This document shows, piece by piece, positions 57,604-64,000 of a stretch of DNA of 64,000 bases. The number at the start of each line of letters is the position of its first letter. Position 1 is the first letter of the stretch. The DNA is from Kribbella capetownensis (GTDB lineage Bacteria; Actinomycetota; Actinomycetes; Propionibacteriales; Kribbellaceae). The stretch spans positions 1 through 64,000 of the forward strand of contig NZ_SJKD01000005.1 of the NCBI RefSeq assembly GCF_004331485.1, given 5' to 3'. Both the position numbers and the translations under genes were made by a program. The notes under the pieces were generated by a model. That model saw only the letters and a program-made list of their open reading frames with translations. It did no database searches and was not told the origin of the DNA.

Positions 57604-57774
57604 TCATGCCGCGGCGGTGGGTCCGAGCGCCCGGCGAGCGCGCCGCCGCTGGATCCGACCGGTCCGCTCCGGGCGCTCCGAACGGGGCGCGGACCGGAAC
57701 TCACGCTTGGTCCGCTCCAGCCGGTAGGCCGTCTCTGCCTTGATCGAGGCTGGGGACAACGGTGTGTTGAACAT
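57604..57774 (-). CDS. small basic protein, 56 residues
   Basis: ATG at 57774 with an excellent ribosome site (GGGGAGGAAACC) opens a 56-codon frame: MFNTPLSPASIKAETAYRLE then RTKREFRSAPRSERPER and an Arg-rich end. It is strongly basic (about 15 Arg/Lys). The second half is low-complexity. It could be a nucleic-acid-binding protein or a small regulatory protein. It is read 76 bases before the LLM oxidoreductase gene on the same strand and may be its first operon partner. Confidence 0.55.
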   Translation of the reverse strand: MFNTPLSPASIKAETAYRLERTKREFRSAPRSERPERTGRIQRRRARRALGPTAAA

Positions 57775-57790
57775 GGTTTCCTCCCCTCAG

Positions 57791-58021
57791 GGCTTCAGGC
57801 CGAACACTTCGGCCATTCACCCCTACTACGAACACCTCCGCCCCGATCCGACACCGCCTCCCAGCTTCTCTGTCGTTGCCGCACTCCAGCCGTGGTTCCT
57901 CGGGAACGTGACCTGATGGACGGACGCGCTCCGCGATTCCGACGCGTACGTCGTACTGACCGAGCGCACCGGAGACCACGGCCCCCCGTTCTGGCAGGCC
58001 GAGTTGTCCCTGACGGTCTAA
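57791..58021 (+). pseudogene. gene remnant with in-frame TGA, unidentified
   Basis: One frame reads NTSAIHPYYEHLRPDPTPPP, SFSVVAALQPWFLGNVT, TGA (57914-57916), then WTDALRDSDAYVVLTERTGD, HGPPFWQAELSLTV and a TAA. Both halves look like genuine protein and stay in one frame across the TGA, so a CGA to TGA change is the simple reading. There is no start and the N terminus is gone. I do not recognise the family. Confidence 0.45.
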
Positions 58022-58040
58022 ACCACTGAACAGTCGCGTG

Positions 58041-59993
58041 TCACGGGGTGCCGCGGAAGAGCGTGTTGCCTCCGGTGATGGCGACCGTTGCGCGGACGCC
58101 GGCGACGTTCAGGCTGATGATGAACGTCGTACCGGACCAGCGGGTGGTGTAGAGGACCGAGCCGGTCGCGCGAACCGGGACGACGAAAGACAGGATCGAG
58201 GCCGTGCGGCCGGAGCGGGCGAGCATCAGCGTCGGGGCGGACTTGCGGACGTAGCTGCTCGGGTAGTACCAGCCCTGGATGGGATTCGTCTGCGCCTGCT
58301 TGAGCAGCAGCGCTCCCGGCGGCAGCGCCTGACGGAACGGGACCTGGAAGACGATCGTCCTGGTCGAGTCGCCCGGAGCCATCGCCACTGCGGTGGTCCG
58401 CGACGTCACGGTGGCGCGCTGGTCCGGCGGCAGGTGCCACAAGGTCTGGAAGGCTTGGGCGGTGCGTGCCGATGCGCGATCCCAGACCACCAGCAGATCC
58501 GGGTTCTTGAGAACGAGGACCGAGCGGATCCGGCCGATGCCGGTCCCAGGCGCGTCGGTGAACGTGTACGCCTCCGAGGTCGCCTTCACCGTCGACGACG
58601 TCAGCCTCGTCACGGGCCGCAGATCGGTCGAGAGCGGCGTCGTCATGACACTGTGGGCGGCCGGACTCACCACCCACGTTCGCCACGCGCCGGCCGAGTA
58701 CGCCGCATAGCCGCCGTCGATGACGATCTCCCGGCCACGGGCGGTGTAGGTCATGCTGGTGTGATCGCTGTGTCCGTGGAACGCGCGGGTCGGCCCGAAC
58801 CTGATGCTGTACGTCGATTCGCCGGTGAATCCGCGGGTCGCGCCCCAACCGGTGCGGCCGAACACGTACCCGGCCGAGTAGATCCCGACCAGGCGGGTCG
58901 GTGCCGTCCCCTTGGTCCCGAGCGAGCCGGCGTACTCCATCGGCGTACCTGGCCAGGGATAGGGTCCCTGCACCTCGGTGTCACCGAGTTGGTGCAGTTT
59001 GCCGAGGGAGTTTGTTGCCAGCGCGAGCCAGGTCGCGAGCAGGGTGCGTCGGCTGGTGATCGTCGTGCCCGGGTCGACGCTGCAGTTCTGCAGCGCCGTC
59101 ACCGCGCGCCCCCAGAGTGCGTAGTTGAACGCCGCGTACCCGGTCGATTGCTCGTTCGTCGATCCCTGCGCGTCGATGGACGTCGTGATGCCAGCCGCGA
59201 GCCGTTGCTGGGCGAGGTTCTTGTAGTCGACGCGGTTCAGCGTGCAGCCGACCCCGAACAGCGCGATGCTCTCGTCGGTGCCGTGGTTCCAGGCCCCGCT
59301 CCAGTTGTAGGTGAGGAACCTCGCGTGGTTCAGCAGTGCCGTGTCCAGCCAGACATAGCCGGGCGGCAAGGTGGTGACCTTGAGACCGGTCAGGACGGCC
59401 TGCCGCAGGCAGATCAGCACGTTCGTCCGGTGCATCGTCGATTCCCACGCGCCGACGTTGCCCTTCCAGGAGTACGGGTTGTCGCGATTCCAGTCGGCCG
59501 CGATCGCGTTCACCCGGACCAGCGCGGTCAGATCGCCCTGACCAGCCGCGATGATGCCCTGTCCGAGCCAGCGCAGCGAGTGGAACCACATGTACCAACT
59601 GGCGTTCTTGTACGGGTTGAGCGCCCAGTTGATGTTGCCGGCGCCGTTCCCGACCTTGTACGGCGCGAACGGTTTCCAGGTGAACTCGTCGCGGAGGACG
59701 CCGGCCAACGGGTTCTGCGTCTGCAAGCCACTGAATCCGGGACAGGTGTAGAAGCCCGGCACGGCGCTCTGCACCTTGTTCACGCCGATGTCCTGTGCCG
59801 GCGGCGCGGTCGCGGGTACGACGTTGCTCCGCCCCGCGACGAACTGCGCCTCACCTGGCTCCGGGAGGTCGGGCAGGATCGTGATCCCCGGCCCGGCGGC
59901 CCGCACCGACGCGGCCTGAGTCGTTGCCCCGAGCCCCGCCCCCAGCAACCCCAATCCCACCAGCACCACCAGAACACGCCTGTACCCGGACAT
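58041..59993 (-). CDS. secreted heparinase II/III-family protein
   Basis: A 650-residue exported protein with a signal peptide (RRVLVVLVGLGLLGAGLGAT, cleavage near TQA-ASV). Residues about 80-370 form a helical toroid typical of polysaccharide lyases: SLRWLGQGIIAAGQGDLTAL, AWESTMHRTNVLICLRQAV, YNWSGAWNHGTDESIALFG, NEQSTGYAAFNYALWGRAV. The C-terminal half is beta-rich with AFHGHSDHTSMTYTARGREI and IDGGYAAYSAG, the heparinase II/III C-terminal motif. Candidate catalytic residues are Asn-His in WNHGTDES, Tyr in STGYAAF and His in GHSDHTS. GGGGGGAGGACGAC precedes the ATG at 59993. It probably cleaves an acidic glycan outside the cell. Confidence 0.88.
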   Translation of the reverse strand: MSGYRRVLVVLVGLGLLGAGLGATTQAASVRAAGPGITILPDLPEPGEAQFVAGRSNVVPATAPPAQDIGVNKVQSAVPGFYTCPGFSGLQTQNPLAGVLRDEFTWKPFAPYKVGNGAGNINWALNPYKNASWYMWFHSLRWLGQGIIAAGQGDLTALVRVNAIAADWNRDNPYSWKGNVGAWESTMHRTNVLICLRQAVLTGLKVTTLPPGYVWLDTALLNHARFLTYNWSGAWNHGTDESIALFGVGCTLNRVDYKNLAQQRLAAGITTSIDAQGSTNEQSTGYAAFNYALWGRAVTALQNCSVDPGTTITSRRTLLATWLALATNSLGKLHQLGDTEVQGPYPWPGTPMEYAGSLGTKGTAPTRLVGIYSAGYVFGRTGWGATRGFTGESTYSIRFGPTRAFHGHSDHTSMTYTARGREIVIDGGYAAYSAGAWRTWVVSPAAHSVMTTPLSTDLRPVTRLTSSTVKATSEAYTFTDAPGTGIGRIRSVLVLKNPDLLVVWDRASARTAQAFQTLWHLPPDQRATVTSRTTAVAMAPGDSTRTIVFQVPFRQALPPGALLLKQAQTNPIQGWYYPSSYVRKSAPTLMLARSGRTASILSFVVPVRATGSVLYTTRWSGTTFIISLNVAGVRATVAITGGNTLFRGTP

Positions 59994-60195
59994 GTCGTCC
60001 TCCCCCCTGCGCAGCCCCCCGCGCAGTGCTTCTACTGTCAGGCCTCTGACCCGCGAACGGAAGACCTGGTTGTTGCGGCAGGAGGCGGGTACTGCTCGCC
60101 GGCGTCGTCGGCCTGTTGGGCGACCTGATTTGCGGGCATCGGTGAACTGTTCGGGTGGCGCGCCGCCTGTCGAGTCAGATGTCGCTTGACGTTTG

Positions 60196-60708
60196 TCAGC
60201 GTGCTGCGTCAGCAAGTAGGTCCAGATGGCCCAGATGGCATGCCGTCTCTTCGAGCATGTGCACCATCACCCAGCGAAGCGTCACAGGTCCTTTGCCGAA
60301 CGATGGCCGAGGAGCAGTGGTGTCGAGGCTGGGGAGCCGGCCTGCGACGTCGCGGCTTCTGCTGCAGGCGAGTTCGTAGAGCTCGGCAAGCTCGGCCACC
60401 GAGTCGTCGGCCGCTGAGACGAAGTCCCAGTTCTGTTGAGTGTCGAGCGGTGCCGAAGCCCATGGCTCTGGGAGTTCTCCGCCGCCGATGCGTGCTGTGA
60501 ACCAGTGATCCTCCATGTGCGCCAGATGCTTCACCACGCCGCCCGGCCGCATAGCTGTCGCCGGGATGCTGCGCGTCCGCGCCTGCTCGTCGGAGAGCCC
60601 AGTAATCCGCGCGATGACACGGTGCCGGTACTGATCAAGGAACTGGCTGAGAGTGGTTCTCTCGTCGGCATCGAGGTCTGGATAGAACTGCGCATCGCTG
60701 GCAGACAT
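60196..60708 (-). CDS. DinB/DUF664 family protein
   Basis: A 170-residue four-helix-bundle protein of the DinB/DUF664 superfamily. The three metal-ligand His are in VVKHLAHMEDHWFTARIGG (first) and VMVHMLEETACHLGHLDLL (the other two). Family members include mycothiol- or bacillithiol-dependent transferases; mycothiol is the actinobacterial thiol. The start at 60708 is the first Met before FYPDLDADERTTLSQFLDQY; the frame is open to 60765 and AAAGGATCC lies a little too far upstream. It follows the ArsR gene on the same strand after 71 bases. Confidence 0.88.
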   Translation of the reverse strand: MSASDAQFYPDLDADERTTLSQFLDQYRHRVIARITGLSDEQARTRSIPATAMRPGGVVKHLAHMEDHWFTARIGGGELPEPWASAPLDTQQNWDFVSAADDSVAELAELYELACSRSRDVAGRLPSLDTTAPRPSFGKGPVTLRWVMVHMLEETACHLGHLDLLADAAR

Positions 60709-60779
60709 CTCGACGTTGGATCCTTTCGCAGCAGTCGCACCGGCACCGCCGCCGGCCAGCCCCACCCTATGGCCACCAA

Positions 60780-61796
60780 CTATGTAGCTCTGTGGGTTGC
60801 CGATTTGGTACGCCGTTGAGGGGTGGCTCCTGATGCGACCAGGGAGTCGCCGAGTGGTGTTCGCCAGTAGAGCACCTCTCGGCCCGACCGCCGACGCAGT
60901 ACGGCTCCGGCGCCCAGCAGGATCTTGAGGTGCCGGCCGACGGCTCCGAGTGTCTGGTTGCTCAGGGCCACTAGCTGGGTCGTGCTGCGCGGCCCCTCCA
61001 GCAGTCGTAGAAGTTGAGCACGCGACTCGCCGATGAGCGGACCAAGGCCTGCCCCGTGGGATCCGTCGACTGCGGCGAGGCGTCCGGTGACCGGGTAATA
61101 GACGGCGTAGTGATTGTGATACCAGCCGGCCCAGCTACTGGAATGGCTGGTCGGCACGAAGGTCAGGCGACTTCCCGCAGGCAGTGAGACGGCCGGTCGA
61201 TCGAAGCGGTTGATCCGGAGTTCGCCGTTGCCCACCCATTCCTGATCGCGGCCGAGGTCGTGGAGTACCGATCCCCAGCCGTTCCGCGCGAGCTGGTCAG
61301 TGCGAGCCACGATGTCTGCCCGGAGTACTTGTTCCCGCCGGGTCCAGTCGGTCTCGACTGTGTGGGTCCATAGCCACACCACGAGATCCACGAGAGCGTC
61401 ACGGACGCCTGGACCCAGCAGGGTGGGGGACAAGCGCGCCTTGGCGGTCGCTGCAAGATCGGCCCTCACCTCGTCGTCAGTGAGAGCGCAGAGTTGCTCG
61501 AGCTCCGCCTCGAACGACGTGCGCGCCACCCAAGGCGGCGGCATCCCGAGGAAGTCCGCCATCAAGCCGAAGCGGCCTGCTTGGATCTTACGGAAGCTGG
61601 CGCGGACGAGATCGACAACGACCGGTCGGTCGGCAAGCCAATCGTGGAAGGCCGCGCCGTGCGCAGCCCGGAACGCGCGCTGCTCGGGTGTCCGCGCTGA
61701 GCGCAGGGCGTTCAGCGATCCGACGACTTCCGCGAGGGTCGAGATCGCGAAGCGGCTCTCGGCCAGGATGTCGACGGGGACCTTCCAGGTGCCCAT
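60780..61796 (-). CDS. ArsR-type regulator with DUF5937-like N-terminal domain
   Basis: A 338-residue regulator. The first 250 residues are a domain (ILAESRFAISTLAEVVGSLN, VPTSHSSSWAGWYHNHYAVY, YPVTGRLA) found in actinobacterial proteins with a C-terminal ArsR winged helix; here the helix is at about 270-325 (IGESRAQLLRLLEGPRSTTQ, TLGAVGRHLKILLGAGAVLR, RRSGREVLYWRTPLGDSLV). AAGGAGG precedes the ATG at 61796. It is divergent from an MFS gene, and a relative lies beyond that gene, so the two flank the transporter. Likely represses the transporter until a ligand binds. Confidence 0.87.
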   Translation of the reverse strand: MGTWKVPVDILAESRFAISTLAEVVGSLNALRSARTPEQRAFRAAHGAAFHDWLADRPVVVDLVRASFRKIQAGRFGLMADFLGMPPPWVARTSFEAELEQLCALTDDEVRADLAATAKARLSPTLLGPGVRDALVDLVVWLWTHTVETDWTRREQVLRADIVARTDQLARNGWGSVLHDLGRDQEWVGNGELRINRFDRPAVSLPAGSRLTFVPTSHSSSWAGWYHNHYAVYYPVTGRLAAVDGSHGAGLGPLIGESRAQLLRLLEGPRSTTQLVALSNQTLGAVGRHLKILLGAGAVLRRRSGREVLYWRTPLGDSLVASGATPQRRTKSATHRAT

Positions 61797-61859
61797 GAGA
61801 TGTTTCGCCTCCTTGCGAAAGATTATCTCCGCCCGGCGGCTCCCGCACACACTGGCGAC

Positions 61860-63125
61860 GTGCAGAACTATCGCCAACTGTTCTCGATCCCGGAATTCCG
61901 GGTGCTGTTCGCCGCCAACTCACTCAACGTCGCGGCCAGTTCGGTCGCGAGTCTGGCCTTGGGCACGCTGACGTACGCCCAGACCGGTTCGCCGGTTCTC
62001 AGTGCTTTCGTCATGTTCGGAGGGCCACTGGTCCGCCTCGTGTCATCGTGGTTCTTGCTCAGCTTGGCCGACCTGCTGCGTCCGCGCACGGCGTTGATGG
62101 TTGCCGTCGGTGTGATGGCCGGAGGCAACCTCCTGCAGGCGATTCCGGGCTCGGCGATCGGCCTCCGCCTGGTGCTGCTGATGGTGCCCTGGATCATCTT
62201 GTCCGCGACCTCCGGTACCTTCGGCGCATTGCTGTCCGATGTCGTGCCCGAGGGCGGATTCGTCTTCGCCCGGGCGACCAGCAATGTGTCTTCGGGCGCC
62301 ATGCAGATCGTTGGCTTCAGCCTGGGCGGAGTGCTCCTCCTGCACTTCAGTCCTACTGAGCTGTTCGCCGGCTCCGCGGGAACGAACCTGCTCGTCCTTC
62401 TGCTGTGTCGCTGGGGGCTCAGCGACAGGTCGCCCAGGGCGCAGGGGAAGGCCGTGCGCCGGAGCCGGACGGTCAACCGGTTGCTGATCGGTTCTCCAGT
62501 ACTGCGTCCGGTCTATCTTGCGCTGTGGCTTCCCAACGGGCTCATCGTCGGCTGCGAAGCGCTGATCGTCCCGTACTCGGGTGCAAGGGCCGGATTCCTC
62601 TTCTCGGCGACCGCGCTCGGGATGCTCATCGGAGATGTCGGCATGGGACGTTTCGTCCCACCGGCCTTCCGCGACCGACTGGTCGAGCCCGCCCGCCTAC
62701 TCCTTGCCGCGCCGTACCTTGTCTTCCTCACCCAGCCATCGCTCGGTCTCGCCTGCCTGCTGGCCGCCGTGGCCTCGATCGGGTACAGCGCCAGCCTTCC
62801 GCTGCAGGAGCGGTTGGTGAGTTGGACGGCTGCGGACATCCGCGGCCAGGTGCTGGGGCTCTACGCAGTCGGGACGAGCTCGATGCAAGGAGTCGGCGCA
62901 GTCATGGCCGGCGACCTGGCGAGCCTCCTCGGCGGCGACCGGCACGCCGCAGGACTGGGGATCGGCCTGGCCGCGACAGCATCGTTCCTCGTCACCGTCT
63001 CCCTGATCCCCGGCCTCCGCAGGAGCCGACAGAACCGACCGGTCATCAAGGTCGGCATCACTCCCTACGAGGACAAGCCGACTGAAACAGCTCACACGGA
63101 ACGGCGGACGAGCGCGGATGCCTGA
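61860..63125 (+). CDS. MFS transporter between two DUF5937-type ArsR regulators
   Basis: A 421-residue major facilitator with about eleven or twelve helices. The start at GTG 61860 gives the common N terminus VQNYRQLFSIPEFRVLFAAN; the ATG at 61800 would lie only three bases from the divergent ArsR start and leave no promoter space. The C-terminal half contains LPLQERLVSWTAADIRGQVL and GLYAVGTSSMQGVGAVMAGD, typical of the actinobacterial drug-exporter-like group. After the stop CCCCCA-AGC-TGGGGG (about 63136-63150) may act as terminator. Its link to the flanking regulators suggests inducible efflux. Confidence 0.85.
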   Translation: MQNYRQLFSIPEFRVLFAANSLNVAASSVASLALGTLTYAQTGSPVLSAFVMFGGPLVRLVSSWFLLSLADLLRPRTALMVAVGVMAGGNLLQAIPGSAIGLRLVLLMVPWIILSATSGTFGALLSDVVPEGGFVFARATSNVSSGAMQIVGFSLGGVLLLHFSPTELFAGSAGTNLLVLLLCRWGLSDRSPRAQGKAVRRSRTVNRLLIGSPVLRPVYLALWLPNGLIVGCEALIVPYSGARAGFLFSATALGMLIGDVGMGRFVPPAFRDRLVEPARLLLAAPYLVFLTQPSLGLACLLAAVASIGYSASLPLQERLVSWTAADIRGQVLGLYAVGTSSMQGVGAVMAGDLASLLGGDRHAAGLGIGLAATASFLVTVSLIPGLRRSRQNRPVIKVGITPYEDKPTETAHTERRTSADA

Positions 63126-63234
63126 TCGAACGCTCGCCCCCAAGCTGGGGGAGGCGTTGCCTGCGAGATGCGCAGGAGAGGCGGGGATCTCGTCGGTCGG
63201 TCGTTCTTCGACCTACACGGTCTCCAAGTTCAGG

Positions 63235-64000
63235 TTATGTGCCGCGGAGGAGGTGGTCGCCGAGGTCTGAGCGGCGGTAGAGGACTGAGCGGCCGTGGCG
63301 GGCTGAGATGAGTAGGCCGGCTGCGCGCAGGGCGCGGAGGTGCTGGTTGACCGCGGTCGGGGTGACGTTGAGGCGTACGGCGAGCTCGGTTGACGACGTT
63401 GGGGTCTCTAGGAGGCCTAGCAGTTGGGCTCGGACGCGGCCGATCAGGCCGGCCAGCGCGGCTGGCGGCGTACTCGTCTCGGTTTCCCACAGGGTTCCCA
63501 AGCCGCGGGCTGGGTAGATGAGGTGCGGCGGCTCGTCGGGGGAGATGGGCACCGCCCCACGTCGGCTGAAGAGTGAGGGAGCGAGCGTCAGCCCGCGACC
63601 AGCGGTCGAGGCTCGGTAGGAGAGGTCGCTGCGCAGACGTATCCGGAGGACTGTGCCGTCCAGGCGGACGTGTGGGTCGATGCCGGCGAACATCGCCGCA
63701 AGGCCGGCGTGCGCCATGACTCGGCCGCGGTACACAACGTCGGCCTCGAGTACTGTCCGCATCCGCGCCCAGTGCGGCTCGAAACATGCCTCCCAGTAGT
63801 CCCGCAGCGCTGCCAGCACCCGGCCGAGTACCCGGGCCGGCCGGCCTTGAAGGGCCGATGGCAGAGTGCCCGGATGGACCTCCGCCAGGTCCGCGCGTAC
63901 GACGCCCGCCGGGGTGCCTGCCAGAGTCGACAACTCGTCCTCGATCCTGCCCAGCGGACTGTAGGGCCGTGGGGTGAGGAAGTCCGGCGTCCACAGCGAC
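63235..64000 (-). CDS. ArsR-type regulator with DUF5937-like domain, 5' end outside window
   Basis: The frame is open to the window edge, so the gene starts beyond 64000. The visible 254 codons read SLWTPDFLTPRPYSPLGRIE, then ARVLGRVLAALRDYWEACFE, YRASTAGRGLTLAPSLFSRR, and end with an ArsR winged helix (LIGRVRAQLLGLLETPTSST, NVTPTAVNQHLRALRAAGLL, SARHGRSVLYRRSDLGDHLL). It has the same domain layout as the regulator at 60780-61796, and with it flanks the MFS gene. A TTG at 63933 would give a shorter protein but upstream residues clearly match the family. Confidence 0.85.
   Translation of the reverse strand, partial: SLWTPDFLTPRPYSPLGRIEDELSTLAGTPAGVVRADLAEVHPGTLPSALQGRPARVLGRVLAALRDYWEACFEPHWARMRTVLEADVVYRGRVMAHAGLAAMFAGIDPHVRLDGTVLRIRLRSDLSYRASTAGRGLTLAPSLFSRRGAVPISPDEPPHLIYPARGLGTLWETETSTPPAALAGLIGRVRAQLLGLLETPTSSTELAVRLNVTPTAVNQHLRALRAAGLLISARHGRSVLYRRSDLGDHLLRGT

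Noticed and set aside
57914..57916. In-frame TGA as a possible selenocysteine codon
   Set aside because: No Sec-type family, no following stem-loop recognised, and the frame lacks a start, so a nonsense mutation in a dead gene is simpler.
61800..61859. ATG 61800 as the start of the MFS gene
   Set aside because: It would leave three bases between divergent starts and add residues not typical of the family; GTG 61860 matches the usual N terminus.

Overview
The window comes from a high-GC actinobacterium. Evidence: GTG and ATG starts, many four-base start/stop overlaps, mycobacterial-type phosphatidylinositol-mannoside genes, an FabG4/FadA2/FadE5-type lipid cluster, an F420-type LLM oxidoreductase, and several genes that look leaderless (a TAnnnT element 6-7 bases before the start codon). 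Gene content and abundant CGTAC-containing sequence would suit the Kribbella/Nocardioidaceae group; that placement is inference. I saw no rRNA, tRNA, CRISPR array, prophage or intact insertion sequence.

Layout. 1-0.4 kb: a degenerate 31-bp tandem repeat array. 0.4-10.5 kb: two acetyltransferases, a fragment of a formylglycine-generating enzyme, a GT39-like membrane glycosyltransferase, a GntR/LacI-type regulator, a two-component system whose kinase has an extra C-terminal membrane segment, a MinD-like ATPase, and an ABC exporter with a DedA gene between its subunits. 10.6-17.1 kb: the conserved thrS-HIT-pgsA-acyltransferase-pimA block for phosphatidylinositol mannosides. 17.1-25.7 kb: a tautomerase/HxlR pair, an ECF sigma/anti-sigma pair, an MFS protein, a HIT protein, an operon of membrane protein, TPR protein and TPR-AAA+ ATPase, and an EF-G2-like GTPase. 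25.8-34.2 kb: tandem DUF2207 paralogues, ferritin, a DUF2264/2-hydroxyacid dehydrogenase operon with a LacI-type operator, and a PAC2 protein ending in a strong terminator.

34.3-42.3 kb holds the most striking locus. A thioesterase gene is followed by a 17-residue leader peptide with three consecutive Thr codons, a mutually exclusive hairpin set with a 13-bp terminator, and a short second threonyl-tRNA synthetase without TGS and editing domains. This has the layout of ribosome-mediated attenuation sensing charged tRNA-Thr. Next comes a lipid cluster matching the Mycobacterium tuberculosis Rv0241c-Rv0244c gene set (htdX, fabG4, fadA2, fadE5) plus a TetR regulator.

42.3-58 kb is an accessory, decaying region with many regulators and small enzymes (DapB-like protein without the catalytic His, hydrolase, MerR-controlled GT1 glycosyltransferase, TSUP transporter, ECF41-type sigma factor, SDR, second tautomerase/regulator pair, phosphotransferase, P-loop kinase-like protein). 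At least eight gene remnants lie among them (HxlR, TetR, SDR, xanthine dehydrogenase, FAD oxidoreductase, LuxR and others). 58-64 kb: a secreted heparinase II/III-like protein, a DinB protein, and an MFS transporter flanked by two related ArsR-type regulators, the last running off the window.
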